Assembly: GCA_019359075.1 (NCBI GenBank)
Contig: JAHHIB010000023.1
Coordinates: forward strand, 1 to 64,000
Length of the DNA stretch: 64,000 nucleotides
Direction of reading: 5' to 3'
Source: Kalymmatonema hyalinum WJT4-NPBG1
GTDB lineage: Bacteria; Cyanobacteriota; Cyanobacteriia; Cyanobacteriales; Nostocaceae
Every line of letters starts with the position of its first letter. Within the stretch, counting starts at the first letter, position 1. A program made the translations under genes and the position numbers. The notes under the pieces are model-generated. The model was given only the letters and a program-made list of their open reading frames with translations, ran no database searches and had not been told where the DNA came from. Shown here piece by piece: positions 1 to 9,882 of this stretch.

Positions 1-241
1 CTCTTCATTGGAACTAACTCTGAGTGACGGTTGCGCTCTGCGCAACCGCTAAATTGGCATTGGCGATCGCATTAATCTCAGACTGCGAAGCGCTCGAACT
101 CAGATAACCCGCAACTTGGGTTATTAAGTAAATTTGTAAAGTGTTAAGAAACTGCATTAACTGAGAGTGTAACCCTTGATAAGGTGTTAAACCATATTAA
201 TATTTAATTTTGAAGAATCCTGGAAAAGCAGGAGAATTGTG
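1..241. other. Left-edge non-coding region with two hairpins
   Basis: No convincing gene is seen before the phytochrome gene. A perfect 9-bp inverted repeat with a 3-base loop lies at 28-36/40-48, and a 7-bp inverted repeat lies at 104-110/118-124. Either could be the terminator of a gene ending left of the window. A HIP1 octamer is at 63-70. Confidence 0.5.
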
Positions 242-2548
242 ATGGTGAGCGAATTACAATTGCAAGGCATAAATTTGACTAACTTGAAAGAACCACAAAT
301 TCATATCCATAGTCAAATTCAGCCTCATGGGGTACTTTTTGTCCTGAAAGAACCTGAGTTAACAATATTACAAGTTACCAGCAATGTATCTTCTGTTTTC
401 GGCATATCTCCCCAAAATCTGCTGGAAAAAAAACTAGAAGATTTACTCGACTCTTTTCAAATAGAGAGAATCAAAGCAGGACTATTCGAGGGAAATCTCG
501 ATTTTATCAATCCAACTAAACTTTGGGTCAGAAAAAAAGGTGACGATTACGTAGTTTTTGATGGAGTTTTCCACCGCAATCCAGAAGGATTTTTGATTCT
601 GGAATTAGAACCTGCAATTTCTCAGGAAAATATCCCATTTTTAAGCTTTTATCATCTCGCTAGAGCTTCCATCAACCAACTAGAAGCAACCGCAAATCTC
701 CGGGATTATTGTCAAATCATTGTCCAAGAAGTCAGGAAGGTAACAGGATTTGACAGGGTGATGCTCTATAAGTTTGATGACGATGGGCATGGCTCAGTTA
801 TTGCTGAAGAAAAACTAGAAAGCCAGGAACCGTACTTAGGTCTGCATTACCCAGAGTCAGATATTCCCAAACCAGCGAGAAAATTATTTACTTCTAATTG
901 GATTAGATTAATACCGGATACTCATTCCAGTCCTGTGGAGATTATTCCAAATAATCATCCGGAAACTCAACGTCCGCTTGATTTGACCAACTCCATTCTT
1001 AGAAGTGTCTTCCCTTGCCATATAGAGTACTTGCACAATATGGGTGTGGGTGCTTCTTTAACCATTTCTCTCATTAAAGATGGAAAACTTTGGGGACTCA
1101 TTGCTTGTCATCATCAGACACCAAAGTATGTTTCCTACGAATTACGAAAAGCGTGCGAATTTTTAGGTCGAGTGATATTTTCAGAAATTTCTGCGAGAGA
1201 AGAAACTGAAGATTACGATTATCGTATGCAATTGACATATATCCAATCAGCATTGGTTGAATATATGTCTCAAGAAGAAAACTTTATTGATGGGTTAGTC
1301 AAACATCAACCAAATCTCCTCGATTTAACTGGTGCTCAAGGTGCGGCTGTATGTTTTGGTGGTAACTACACCTTAATTGGTGAGACTCCTAAAGAAGAAG
1401 ACTTAATTTTTTTAGTTCAATGGCTAAAGAATAACGTTAAGGATGAAATCTTTTATACAGATTCTCTGCCGCGCGTATATCCAGATGCTGAAAGGTTCAA
1501 GAATGTTGCTAGTGGAATGCTCGCTATTCCCATTTCTAAGCGAAATTATGTTTTGTGGTTTCGCCCAGAGGTGATTCAAACTGTCAATTGGGGAGGTGAT
1601 CCCAACAAGGCGTTTGAGTTAAGTCAGTCAGAGGGGAATTTACGCTTGCGTCCGCGTAAATCATTTGAACTGTGGAAAGAAACAGTTCGTCTCACCTCTT
1701 TACCCTGGAAACCAGTGGAAGTAAAAGCAGCACTGGAACTGCGCAAAGCAATTGTTAATATTGTGCTGCGTCAGGCAGATGAATTAGCACAGCTTGCACA
1801 CGACTTGGAACGTTCCAACGCGGAACTGAAAAAGTTTGCTTATGTAGCTTCACACGACTTGCAAGAACCACTTAATCAAGTGGCTAACTATGTGCAGTTG
1901 TTGGAGATGCGCTATCAAAACCAACTTGACGAAGATGCGAATGAGTTTATTACCTACGCCGTCGAGGGAGTCAGCCTGATGCAGACGCTGATTGACGACG
2001 TGCTGGCGTACTCTAAAGTCGATATGCAGGCAATTGAGTTTCAACTGACTGAGGTAGAAACAGCTTTAGAACGCGCCCTAACTAATTTACGCAAACGCAT
2101 TTCTGAAACTGGGGCTGTGATTACTTACGATGAGTTACCAACTCTGATGGCTGACAGCACTCAGCTGATGCAGTTGTTCCAAAACCTGATTGGTAACGCC
2201 ATCAAGTTCCGTAGTGACAAACCACCAGAAATTCATGTCGCAGCGATTCGGACTGAAGATGAGTGGCTATTTTCAGTAAAAGATAACGGTATTGGCTTTG
2301 ATCCGCAGTTTAGCGATCGCATTTTCGTGATCTTTCAGCGCCTGCACACGCGGGACGAGTACCCCGGTACAGGTATGGGTTTAGCAATCTGCAAGAAAAT
2401 TGTGGAGTGCCACCGGGGGCGGATTTGGGTAGAGTCACAAGTAGGTGAGGGCGCAACTTTCTACTTTACGTTTCCAGTTGGAGGACGCGATCGTGAGCGC
2501 AGAAACGGACGAAAAGTACAAAACAATCTTTTTGGTAGAGGACAATAA
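242..2548 (+). CDS. cphA: Cyanobacterial phytochrome histidine kinase (Cph1/CphA type)
   Basis: This is a red/far-red photoreceptor kinase of 768 residues. Order of domains: PAS-like (about 20-115, with the motif IQPHG), GAF (about 140-315), PHY (about 325-500), HisKA with phospho-acceptor His538 in ASHDLQEPLNQ, then a HATPase with NAIKF, DNGIGF and GTGMGLAI boxes. Cys259 in FPCHIEYLHNMG sits where Cph1 attaches phycocyanobilin through its GAF Cys259, and there is no N-terminal Cys of the biliverdin-binding bacteriophytochromes, so a bilin attached at the GAF Cys is expected. ATG 242 is preferred over GTG 239 because GGAG at 231-234 is 7 bases before it. The next gene, a small response regulator, overlaps the 3' end by 56 bases, so the two are translationally coupled as cognate partners. 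Family assignment is firm; the output pathway is unknown. Confidence 0.95.
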   Translation: MVSELQLQGINLTNLKEPQIHIHSQIQPHGVLFVLKEPELTILQVTSNVSSVFGISPQNLLEKKLEDLLDSFQIERIKAGLFEGNLDFINPTKLWVRKKGDDYVVFDGVFHRNPEGFLILELEPAISQENIPFLSFYHLARASINQLEATANLRDYCQIIVQEVRKVTGFDRVMLYKFDDDGHGSVIAEEKLESQEPYLGLHYPESDIPKPARKLFTSNWIRLIPDTHSSPVEIIPNNHPETQRPLDLTNSILRSVFPCHIEYLHNMGVGASLTISLIKDGKLWGLIACHHQTPKYVSYELRKACEFLGRVIFSEISAREETEDYDYRMQLTYIQSALVEYMSQEENFIDGLVKHQPNLLDLTGAQGAAVCFGGNYTLIGETPKEEDLIFLVQWLKNNVKDEIFYTDSLPRVYPDAERFKNVASGMLAIPISKRNYVLWFRPEVIQTVNWGGDPNKAFELSQSEGNLRLRPRKSFELWKETVRLTSLPWKPVEVKAALELRKAIVNIVLRQADELAQLAHDLERSNAELKKFAYVASHDLQEPLNQVANYVQLLEMRYQNQLDEDANEFITYAVEGVSLMQTLIDDVLAYSKVDMQAIEFQLTEVETALERALTNLRKRISETGAVITYDELPTLMADSTQLMQLFQNLIGNAIKFRSDKPPEIHVAAIRTEDEWLFSVKDNGIGFDPQFSDRIFVIFQRLHTRDEYPGTGMGLAICKKIVECHRGRIWVESQVGEGATFYFTFPVGGRDRERRNGRKVQNNLFGRGQ

Positions 2549-2939
2549 AGCCGATATTCGTCTTATCCAAGAAGCATTGAAAAATAGCTCGGTGCCACAT
2601 CAGATCGTGACGGTTAGAGATGGCATGGATGCTATGGCATATTTGCGTCAGGAAGGGGAGTATGCCCAAGCACCTCGCCCCGACCTCATCCTGCTGGATT
2701 TAAACTTACCGAAGAAGGATGGTAGAGAAGTCCTGGCGGAAATAAAAGCTGACCCCAATCTCAAACGCATTCCCGTAGTCGTGCTGACAACATCACATAA
2801 CGAGGATGACATTTTCCACAGCTACGACTTGCACGTGAATTGCTACATTACCAAATCTCGTAACCTTAGCCAGCTATTCAAAATAGTCAAAGGGATTGAA
2901 GAGTTTTGGTTGGAAACTGCTACTTTGCCATCGGAGTAA
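2493..2939 (+). CDS. rcp1: Response regulator, Rcp1-like, single REC domain
   Basis: A 148-residue stand-alone receiver domain. The acidic pair is in LVEDNKAD, the phospho-acceptor is Asp69 in LILLDLNLPKKDG, the conserved Thr is in VVVLTTSHNEDD and the Lys in CYITKS. There is no output domain, as in Rcp1, the partner of Cph1, whose phospho-acceptor is Asp68. A GTG start at 2493 is chosen because GGAGG lies 8 bases upstream at 2480-2484; the open frame reaches further up, but only into the kinase domain in another frame. The gene lies inside the end of cphA, which strongly implies phosphotransfer from CphA. Confidence 0.9.
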   Translation: MSAETDEKYKTIFLVEDNKADIRLIQEALKNSSVPHQIVTVRDGMDAMAYLRQEGEYAQAPRPDLILLDLNLPKKDGREVLAEIKADPNLKRIPVVVLTTSHNEDDIFHSYDLHVNCYITKSRNLSQLFKIVKGIEEFWLETATLPSE

Positions 2940-3072
2940 GAGGACATGGGAACGCGGGAATGTCTTTGTCTAACCTCTTTGCATCAGATGTGTCTCCCTT
3001 TTTGCGGATCTTCCAAACTGAGGACTCAGCACTTTCATGCATAGAGGAATGGGGGGGTGAAAACACAAGACT

Positions 3073-4248
3073 ATGGCTGCAAGCAACTCAGTAAAAATCT
3101 TGTTAATTGAGGACAATCTGGCAGAAGCTAGGTTGTTGCAAGAGTTTCTTAAGCAAGCCAAGTCCCATGAATTTAGTTTGGTTCATGTGAAGCGATTGGG
3201 GGAAGCCCTCCAAGAACTACGTAGGGGTACCTACCATGTCATCTTGTTGGATCTGACGCTACCAGATAGCCAAGGATTAGCATCCCTCGCGCCTTTGATA
3301 AGTCAAGCCCCTTGCTTGCCAATTGTCGTACTCACTAATACTAATGACGATAAACTTGCCTTAGAAGCAGTACGGGGGGGAGCGCAAGATTATCTTGTCA
3401 AGCGACAAGTCAATTCAGAGTTACTCATTCGCTCCCTGTGCTATGCAATAGAGCGCAAACAAGTTTTAGAAACATTACGCGCGGTCAATGAGACGTTAGA
3501 AACTCGGGTTCAAGAACGAACAGCTGAACTGGTCAAAGTCCAAGAAATCAGCCAGTTTAAATCGGAATTTGTCTCAATGATCTCTCACGACATTCGCAGT
3601 CCTCTCAATACAATCCAACTGATTGCTGGATTGCTACAAAACAGCGGTGACAAATTGCCTAAGGAAAAAAAAATTTCCCATTTCCAGCTCATTCGTTCAG
3701 CCATCAAAAACATGGCTCAGCTATTGGATGAAGTTTCATTTATAGGTAGAGCCGATTCCGGTAAACTTTATTGTGAATTTCATCCACTGGATTTAGAAAA
3801 TTTTTGTCGCCAACTTGTTGAAGAAGCTCAACTGAGTACGCAGCAGAAACACCTAACTCTGATTTTTACCAGTGTTAACGAATTGGGTGAGACGTTGTGG
3901 GATGAAAGCCTGTTACGTCACACTTTCAGCAATTTGCTCAGCAATGCCATTAAATATTCACCATTAGGCGGGACAGTACGGTTTCAACTTATTGGTCAGG
4001 AAAAAACAGTGGTTTTCCAGATACAAGATGAGGGAATTGGTATTCCCAAAGAAGACCAGCACCGATTGTTTAAACCTTTCTATCGTGCCTCCAATGTAGG
4101 TAGAATTCCTGGTACTGGCTTAGGGCTGGCGATTGTAAAGAAGTGTGTAGAGACACTTGAGGGCGAGATTTCAGTTCATAGTGAAGTCGGAGTGGGTACG
4201 ACATTTGCTGTCACGCTTCCTATCATGAGAGGCAGTGGACTGCTGTAA
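3073..4248 (+). CDS. Hybrid REC-histidine kinase
   Basis: 391 residues. An N-terminal receiver domain (about 7-125, Asp60 in VILLDLTLPDS, Lys in DYLVKRQ) is followed by a coiled linker (about 135-165), HisKA with His172 in SMISHDIRSPLN, and a HATPase with NLLSNAIKYSP, DEGIGIP, FKPFYRAS and GTGLGLAIVKK. No sensor or membrane segment is present, so it probably receives phosphate on its REC domain and passes it through its own kinase module. It starts 133 bases after the Rcp1-like gene on the same strand and is a plausible third member of the phytochrome relay. The Shine-Dalgarno sequence is weak. The direction of phosphate flow is inference. Confidence 0.9.
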   Translation: MAASNSVKILLIEDNLAEARLLQEFLKQAKSHEFSLVHVKRLGEALQELRRGTYHVILLDLTLPDSQGLASLAPLISQAPCLPIVVLTNTNDDKLALEAVRGGAQDYLVKRQVNSELLIRSLCYAIERKQVLETLRAVNETLETRVQERTAELVKVQEISQFKSEFVSMISHDIRSPLNTIQLIAGLLQNSGDKLPKEKKISHFQLIRSAIKNMAQLLDEVSFIGRADSGKLYCEFHPLDLENFCRQLVEEAQLSTQQKHLTLIFTSVNELGETLWDESLLRHTFSNLLSNAIKYSPLGGTVRFQLIGQEKTVVFQIQDEGIGIPKEDQHRLFKPFYRASNVGRIPGTGLGLAIVKKCVETLEGEISVHSEVGVGTTFAVTLPIMRGSGLL

Positions 4249-4363
4249 ATTTTCTTAACATTTCTTAACTACGCAATTTCCTGAAAGCTGATGTGATATT
4301 TGATTAAAAAGACAGGGAGGCAAAGGATTTGTCCATTACCCTTAATTGTCTTTGAAAAATTTA

Positions 4364-5512
4364 ATGAATACTAACAAATTTAATAGTGAGAGAAACATTA
4401 TCTGTGGCTGGTGTGCCTATAATGCAAACCCTCCTGGGACTACATACTGTCAGAAGTGTGGCAAGCCCCTTGTTACTGCTTCTGTAACCACCAGAGAGAG
4501 AATTACTCGGTCTACACTGTTGGTGGGCGGGCTTAGTCTATCAGCCATAGTGTTGCTGCTTTTTGGTGTGGGAGGTTACTTTTTCTGGCAGCAAGCCAGA
4601 TCCCCAACGATTTCCAGTACTCAAAATATTTCTTCCGCCAATACTTCCAGTAGTATCACATTTTACAATTCTCTGAAGGAAATTCCAAACGTGCCGGAGG
4701 GTACGTTCCAATACGGTGGTGCCCTCGTGTTCGCACCTCTAGTTGCTCAAGGTACACACGAGGCTATCAACGAAGCACACCCGAAATTTAGCCTACGCTA
4801 CACCGAGCCTATCGACAACAAACTTGGTAGCGGTGCAGGTATCGCGATGCTGCTCGACCGCGAAATAAGCTTTGCCGTCACAGCTCGGCCTGTTGAGGAT
4901 GCTGAGTACAGCAAAGCAAGTCAGCGCGGTTTTAAAGTAGATCAGGTGGCATTTGCCATCGATGGGGTGGGCTGCTATACCCATCCAGATTTGTCCATCC
5001 CTGGACTTTCCGTGAGCCAACTCCAGGCGATTTATAAGGGGAAAGTGAGGAACTGGAAAGAGGTGGGAGGACCGGATTTACCGATCATACCTTTCGGCGT
5101 GAACCCCAAGACTACTGCTTTGATCAAAACGCTTCTTGGTTCAGAAGCTGGAAATCTCAGCACCTTAGTGCAATCGACTCGCGATTACACTGAAGTTTTT
5201 CGTAAGGTTGGCTCGACCCCAGGCGCAGTCGGCATCGGCACGGTGACGCTAATTGTCGGTCAGCGGACGGTTCGCCCTGTCCCCTTGGCTCCTGGTAACA
5301 CCAAGAACTATGTGCCATTGGTCACAGATGACAATCGGCTCAACTCAGTAGCCTTCCGGGATAACACTTATCCCCTGACCAGGCGCATATCTGTGGTGAT
5401 TCGCCGTGACGGCACACCCGACGAAGCTGCTGGAGTGGCATACGCCAACCTATTACTCTCCAAAGAAGGGCAGCAGTTTGTTGAGAAGGCAGGCTTTGTA
5501 CCCATACGCTGA
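4364..5512 (+). CDS. Membrane-anchored PstS-like substrate-binding protein with N-terminal zinc ribbon
   Basis: About 382 residues from ATG 4364. A small zinc ribbon comes first (Cys14, 17, 29 and 32: CGWC and CQKC), then one transmembrane helix (about 50-72), then a type-II periplasmic binding fold of the PstS family (about 105-382; FQYGGALVFAPL, GSGAGIAMLL, PGAVGIGTV). The helix would leave the ribbon in the cytoplasm and the ligand domain outside. Classical PstS has a cleaved signal peptide instead. No pstCAB transport genes are nearby, so a sensory rather than transport role is possible (inference). The start is uncertain: an in-frame TTG exists at 4346, and GGGAGG at 4315-4320 lies too far from either. 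The downstream neighbour is convergent. Confidence 0.8.
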   Translation: MNTNKFNSERNIICGWCAYNANPPGTTYCQKCGKPLVTASVTTRERITRSTLLVGGLSLSAIVLLLFGVGGYFFWQQARSPTISSTQNISSANTSSSITFYNSLKEIPNVPEGTFQYGGALVFAPLVAQGTHEAINEAHPKFSLRYTEPIDNKLGSGAGIAMLLDREISFAVTARPVEDAEYSKASQRGFKVDQVAFAIDGVGCYTHPDLSIPGLSVSQLQAIYKGKVRNWKEVGGPDLPIIPFGVNPKTTALIKTLLGSEAGNLSTLVQSTRDYTEVFRKVGSTPGAVGIGTVTLIVGQRTVRPVPLAPGNTKNYVPLVTDDNRLNSVAFRDNTYPLTRRISVVIRRDGTPDEAAGVAYANLLLSKEGQQFVEKAGFVPIR

Positions 5513-5531
5513 GAAAAATCCCGTTTCTTGA

Positions 5532-6173
5532 CTAAGAACTCATTCTTTCAAACACCGCACGATAAACAGGTTCACCTTTGTTCATTGTCCCTATCTCCCG
5601 TTCTGTGGGAACTGGTAGCGGATTTTCTGCCAGCCATTCTCCTGTACCAAGTCTTTGAAAAGCCGGATGTTCCGCAAAGCGCGAGCACATTTCCTCTGCC
5701 ACAAAATCAATATCCGATTGCAAAAATACAATACCCCCAGGTACGAGAAATTCTGCCAGTTCCGCAACTAATTCTGGTTGGACAATTCGCCGTTTCGCGT
5801 GACGGTTTTTAAACCAGGGGTCGGGAAATTGAATTGTGGCGCGTTGTAAACTCTCTTTGGGTAGAGAAGATAAAAGCGATCGCAACGAGTTATTTACATT
5901 GCAAAACAAATAATGGAGATTTGTCAGTCCTAACTCATCGCGCCACTTATTCGCTTCTATCACTAACGGTTCGCGAATTTCCAAACCTAGAAAATTCCAG
6001 TTAAGTTCTGTTTTTGCCATACTCAACAAAAACCTTCCCCTAGCGCAGCCAATATCTAGGTGTAGCGGTTGGTTTGGCTTGGCGTAGATTTTTTCCCATT
6101 CTATAGGGCTAAGGGGTGTTTGATACTTTTGCGAAAGTGGGTTAACGTGTTGACGGACTCGGACAACTGCCAA
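5532..6173 (-). CDS. trmB: tRNA (guanine-N7-)-methyltransferase TrmB
   Basis: 213 residues, the usual size. It methylates G46 of tRNA to m7G using S-adenosylmethionine. The SAM-binding motif [14 protein letters not shown] (about 38-51) and the family signature [16 protein letters not shown] (about 113-129), which contacts tRNA, are both present. The start codon is TTG at 6171-6173; it is supported by AAGGAG about 8 bases upstream on the minus strand. It converges with the PstS-like gene, with only 19 bases between the stops. Confidence 0.93.
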   Translation of the reverse strand: MAVVRVRQHVNPLSQKYQTPLSPIEWEKIYAKPNQPLHLDIGCARGRFLLSMAKTELNWNFLGLEIREPLVIEANKWRDELGLTNLHYLFCNVNNSLRSLLSSLPKESLQRATIQFPDPWFKNRHAKRRIVQPELVAELAEFLVPGGIVFLQSDIDFVAEEMCSRFAEHPAFQRLGTGEWLAENPLPVPTEREIGTMNKGEPVYRAVFERMSS

Positions 6174-6302
6174 AACAAAATCTCCTTATCATTAAAGTTT
6201 ACATCTGTCAATAGAAAAATATAGAAGAACCAGCCTACTGAGTAGCCCCTAAGACAGAGCCATAAAGTGAGGGCTATACTTTAGTAGAATGTCCCAATTA
6301 CC

Positions 6303-7346
6303 ATGACAGACAAATTACCACCTATTTATTTTTACATTCCACAAAAACAATGGCCCCCTGAGCATATACTAGAAAGCCCAGATGCTTACTGGAAGTGGCA
6401 ACAGTCTCTTCGTTACGGTCAAGGGCGGTATAATTGGACTCTGCAAACCTATCTTCACCTCAAACATCAAGAATTTCCATGTCAACTGGTAGGAACAATG
6501 CCCACGGAGGGCATTGTCTTGGCGCATCGAGACTTTCTGCCAGACAACCTACAACCCACACCAAAATTACTGATTGTTTGTTTGCAAGCAGATAGAGATT
6601 CCCATCCTTACGCGCAGCTTCATGTTATACAAAATACTCAAGATGAAATGACAAGCCAGTTGGGGAGTGTTTGGCAAAGCTACTATATGCCCCATTGGCG
6701 TCAAGCTATGCTCATTCCTCGCGATTCTAGGCGTGGTGATAAATTTGAGAACGTTGCCTTTTTTGGTGTAATCGGAACCTTGGCACCTGAACTGCAAACA
6801 GATGTTTGGATACAGCACCTTCATGCCTTGGGTTTAATTTGGAATGTGGTGGAATTTCAACGCTGGCACGACTACAGCGATGTTGATGTGGTTGTCGCCG
6901 TACGTAGTTTTAATGGTAATAGATATACTAATAAACCTGCATCCAAGTTGTACAATGCTTGGTATACAGGTGTTCCTGCTATTCTTGGCTGTGAATCTGC
7001 TTATCAACATGAGCGTAAAAGCGAACTTGACTACATAGAAGTCAGATCAATGGATGAGGCGATCGCCGCACTTAAACGCTTGCGTGACAATCCTCAAATG
7101 CGTCAGGCAATGATTGAAAATGGCAGAATTCGCGCCAGAGAAACAGATAGTGCCAGCTTGACGACGCGGTGGTGTCACTTCTTAACAGATGTAGCGACTC
7201 CTGCATACTATCACTGGTGTGAGGCATCTAGTTTGCAGCAAAAAGTCTTTTTGATGTCCCGCTACTTAATATTGAAACTGAAAAATGTGAAAAATCGCTG
7301 GCGTCAGCTATCATCACACTTCAAATTTCATCAGGCTTCAGATTAG
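6303..7346 (+). CDS. Glycosyltransferase-like protein (GT-B C-terminal half)
   Basis: 347 residues, soluble. The second half (about 195-290) has features of GT-B glycosyltransferases: VDVVVAVRS, then KPASKLYNAWYTGVPAIL, where the donor sugar-nucleotide would bind, then an ALKRLRDNPQMRQAM helix typical of the last domain. The first half is not recognised. No sugar-pathway genes lie nearby, so donor and acceptor are unknown. The spacing of about 130 bases from divergent trmB leaves room for promoters of both. I am fairly confident of the fold and not of the substrate. Confidence 0.6.
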   Translation: MTDKLPPIYFYIPQKQWPPEHILESPDAYWKWQQSLRYGQGRYNWTLQTYLHLKHQEFPCQLVGTMPTEGIVLAHRDFLPDNLQPTPKLLIVCLQADRDSHPYAQLHVIQNTQDEMTSQLGSVWQSYYMPHWRQAMLIPRDSRRGDKFENVAFFGVIGTLAPELQTDVWIQHLHALGLIWNVVEFQRWHDYSDVDVVVAVRSFNGNRYTNKPASKLYNAWYTGVPAILGCESAYQHERKSELDYIEVRSMDEAIAALKRLRDNPQMRQAMIENGRIRARETDSASLTTRWCHFLTDVATPAYYHWCEASSLQQKVFLMSRYLILKLKNVKNRWRQLSSHFKFHQASD

Positions 7347-7527
7347 GAGTTATAGCCGTTTTCAATTGAGTGCAATACAGGAAGCAGTGCTGGGTGACGA
7401 CTATCCACTCACCTATTATGTATAGAAATGTTAAGCGGGATCGCTTTTACGCAGCGTGATGGAGCAGGGTTATACTCTTTATAAAAAGAGTTTTTTACAC
7501 CCTGCTTTTAAAATTGTTATTACCTCA

Positions 7528-8628
7528 ATGACTTCAAATTTTCGCTTTGCTGTAGTCAGCGACTTGCATCTTGCGCTTCCCCATACAATTTGGGATCATC
7601 CCAGCCGTTTTCATTTGGTGGAAGTCAGTATTCCTGCATTTGAAAGTGTACTAAAACATTTAACACAACTTAATATAGATTTTCTTTTGCTACCAGGAGA
7701 TTTAACTCAGCACGGCGAACCAGATAACCATGCTTGGTTACAAGAACGCTTAGCACAGCTTCCTTTTCCTGCCTATGTTGTTCCTGGTAATCATGATGTT
7801 CCTGTTGTGATGGCAAATGAGCAATCAATTGCTGTCTGCGATTTTCCTGATTACTACCGTAAGTTCGGCTACAGCAATACCAACCAACTTTACTATACTT
7901 GTCAGTTACTGCCGGGTGTTAGGCTTATCGGTCTGAATTCTAACTCTTTTAATGACCAAGGACAGCAGATAGGACGTTTGGATACCCAACAACTACGGTG
8001 GTTAGAAGAGGTACTAGCAGGGGCTGCTGATGAATTGGTTTTAGTCATGGTGCATCACAATGTTGTGGAACACCTACCCAATCAGTCACGCCACCCAATG
8101 GCAAATCGTTATATGTTAGAAAATGCACCAGAACTCTTGCAGGTGCTACAGCGCTACGGCGTTAGGTTGGTGTTCACGGGACACTTGCACGTTCAAGATG
8201 TTGCCTATTGCGAGGGTGTATACGATATAACGACAGGTTCTTTGGTAAGTTATCCTCATCCTTACCGAATTTTGGAGTTTCATCAGGATAATCACGCAAG
8301 GGAATGGTTGCAAATTTTATCTTATCGCGTCAAATCAGTACCTGATTTTCCCAACTTGCAACATACATCAAGGAAATGGATGGGCGATCGCAGTTTTTCC
8401 TTCTTAGTCAAGTTGCTCACTCTACCTCCGTTAAACCTGCCAATGTCGCAAGCAAATGAACTGGCTCCCAGTCTACGCGAGTTTTGGGCAAATATGGCTG
8501 ATGGAGATGCTGTGTTTGATTATCCTCACTTTCCACCAGAAGTGCGTCGCTATTTTGAGAAGTATGGCGCGATCGCCCCTAGCGGAACTCCATCCCTCAT
8601 CGATAACAATACTACGTTGTTGCTTTAG
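7528..8628 (+). CDS. Calcineurin-like metallophosphoesterase
   Basis: 366 residues from ATG 7528, or 389 from ATG 7459. All binuclear-metal motifs of the family appear in order: SDLHLA (D-x-H), LLPGDLTQHG (GD), VPGNHDVP (GNH-D), MVHHNV and TGHLHVQD (GH-x-H). The motifs resemble CpdA-type cyclic-nucleotide phosphodiesterases, but the substrate cannot be read from sequence. The later start is preferred because the conserved core SNFRFAVVSDLH begins right there; the upstream 24 codons look non-conserved. It converges with the FIST gene, 36 bases between stops. Confidence 0.85.
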   Translation: MTSNFRFAVVSDLHLALPHTIWDHPSRFHLVEVSIPAFESVLKHLTQLNIDFLLLPGDLTQHGEPDNHAWLQERLAQLPFPAYVVPGNHDVPVVMANEQSIAVCDFPDYYRKFGYSNTNQLYYTCQLLPGVRLIGLNSNSFNDQGQQIGRLDTQQLRWLEEVLAGAADELVLVMVHHNVVEHLPNQSRHPMANRYMLENAPELLQVLQRYGVRLVFTGHLHVQDVAYCEGVYDITTGSLVSYPHPYRILEFHQDNHAREWLQILSYRVKSVPDFPNLQHTSRKWMGDRSFSFLVKLLTLPPLNLPMSQANELAPSLREFWANMADGDAVFDYPHFPPEVRRYFEKYGAIAPSGTPSLIDNNTTLLL

Positions 8629-8664
8629 AAAAGATAACGGAGAAATTTACCTGCCTCATCCCCC

Positions 8665-9882
8665 TCATCTCCCTACTGCACGGCAAATTCCAAATACGGA
8701 AGTATAATTGTGTAGCAAAGTACTGCCACCCACAGGACCGATTTCACCGCCACAGAAGAAACCTGCTAAGGGGATATCTTTGAGGTAGCGCCTAAAGAGC
8801 TGAGAATCAAAATTGGGTTTTCCGTAGAGTCCTTCACCTCGCCCTACACAGGAAAACATGAGCGCACCAACAGCAGAGGGTTCTGGGGCTTGTTGTTTTT
8901 GATAACTCTCCAGAAGAAATTCCAAGTCTTCAGCAGAAGCTTGAGCATCGCGCAGGTGGAATTGCAAACGCTGTCCAGGTCGAACGTAATCTGCAATGGC
9001 AATTGCGCCAGCTGAAGGGTCTACTCCAAGGATGCTACGAATTAAAAAGTCTCCCTGGAGCAAATCTTGCTTGAATTCATCCATTGCTAACCCGACAAAC
9101 AACGAGTGTTGTGCCAGTATCCTGTCTTCTTCGCCCAGATGGGAAATCAAATCTCGCAAGACAATCAGCGGTACTTGCTCATCTAACTCCAGGATGATGT
9201 TGCGATCGCCTTTTGTGACTTGGCACGGCTTCCCAATCGGTCGGCATCCTTGTGCCACAATGGTTTCCAAGACAATATTCCCACTCAAAGCTATGCCAAG
9301 CGTTCCCTCTCTATACACTTGGTCATTGTGAAATAGAGCGATACGACCTCCCATCCCGCCGCCGCCGCTTGCCTGTCCTCCGATTGTGACCGAACCGGGA
9401 TAAGCAAAATCTATTCCTTGTAATAAATCGTTAATTCCAGAGGAGAATGCCCCGGACAGCAAGATGAACTGAGGCGTCGGTGACGGTGGCACACCTATCA
9501 AATCAATCCAATTATCGGGCGAACTGTCTAAGTCGGGTATTTCTTCAGGAACAACATGAAAGGCTTTAATATTCACTTGTGGCAGATGCGCCAAAGTCAA
9601 ACTCAGAGCAGGTTCTGCTTCCAACTCTTGGGTTTGTCCCCATTCAGTTGTGCCAATGACACCGCCACCACTACAGCCAATCAGCACAGGCACTGAAAGT
9701 CGTTCAGCAAGCAGGGGCAATAGCCGGGAATACTCACTTGTAAAGGCAGACGAAATGAATACCAGCCCTAAATCAGCAGGTGCTGTTAACGACGAGACAG
9801 CCTGTTGTACTACATCTGCAACAGCCGCTTCCAAAGAAGGACGGGTTGACAAGGCGTTTGCCCACTGCATTTGGTCTGCCAT
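8665..9882 (-). CDS. FIST-domain signal-transduction protein
   Basis: 405 residues, no membrane segment. The N-terminal FIST domain (about 20-235; LGLVFISSAFTSEY, GCSGGGVIGT, IGGQASGGGG) and FIST-C domain (about 240-395; ending with AGFFCGGEIGPVGG and TSVFGICR) fill the protein. FIST domains are proposed to sense small ligands, possibly amino acids, and are often fused to kinases or cyclases; here the domain stands alone, as in many cyanobacteria. Function is unproven. There is no obvious signalling partner in the adjacent genes. Confidence 0.85.
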   Translation of the reverse strand: MADQMQWANALSTRPSLEAAVADVVQQAVSSLTAPADLGLVFISSAFTSEYSRLLPLLAERLSVPVLIGCSGGGVIGTTEWGQTQELEAEPALSLTLAHLPQVNIKAFHVVPEEIPDLDSSPDNWIDLIGVPPSPTPQFILLSGAFSSGINDLLQGIDFAYPGSVTIGGQASGGGGMGGRIALFHNDQVYREGTLGIALSGNIVLETIVAQGCRPIGKPCQVTKGDRNIILELDEQVPLIVLRDLISHLGEEDRILAQHSLFVGLAMDEFKQDLLQGDFLIRSILGVDPSAGAIAIADYVRPGQRLQFHLRDAQASAEDLEFLLESYQKQQAPEPSAVGALMFSCVGRGEGLYGKPNFDSQLFRRYLKDIPLAGFFCGGEIGPVGGSTLLHNYTSVFGICRAVGR

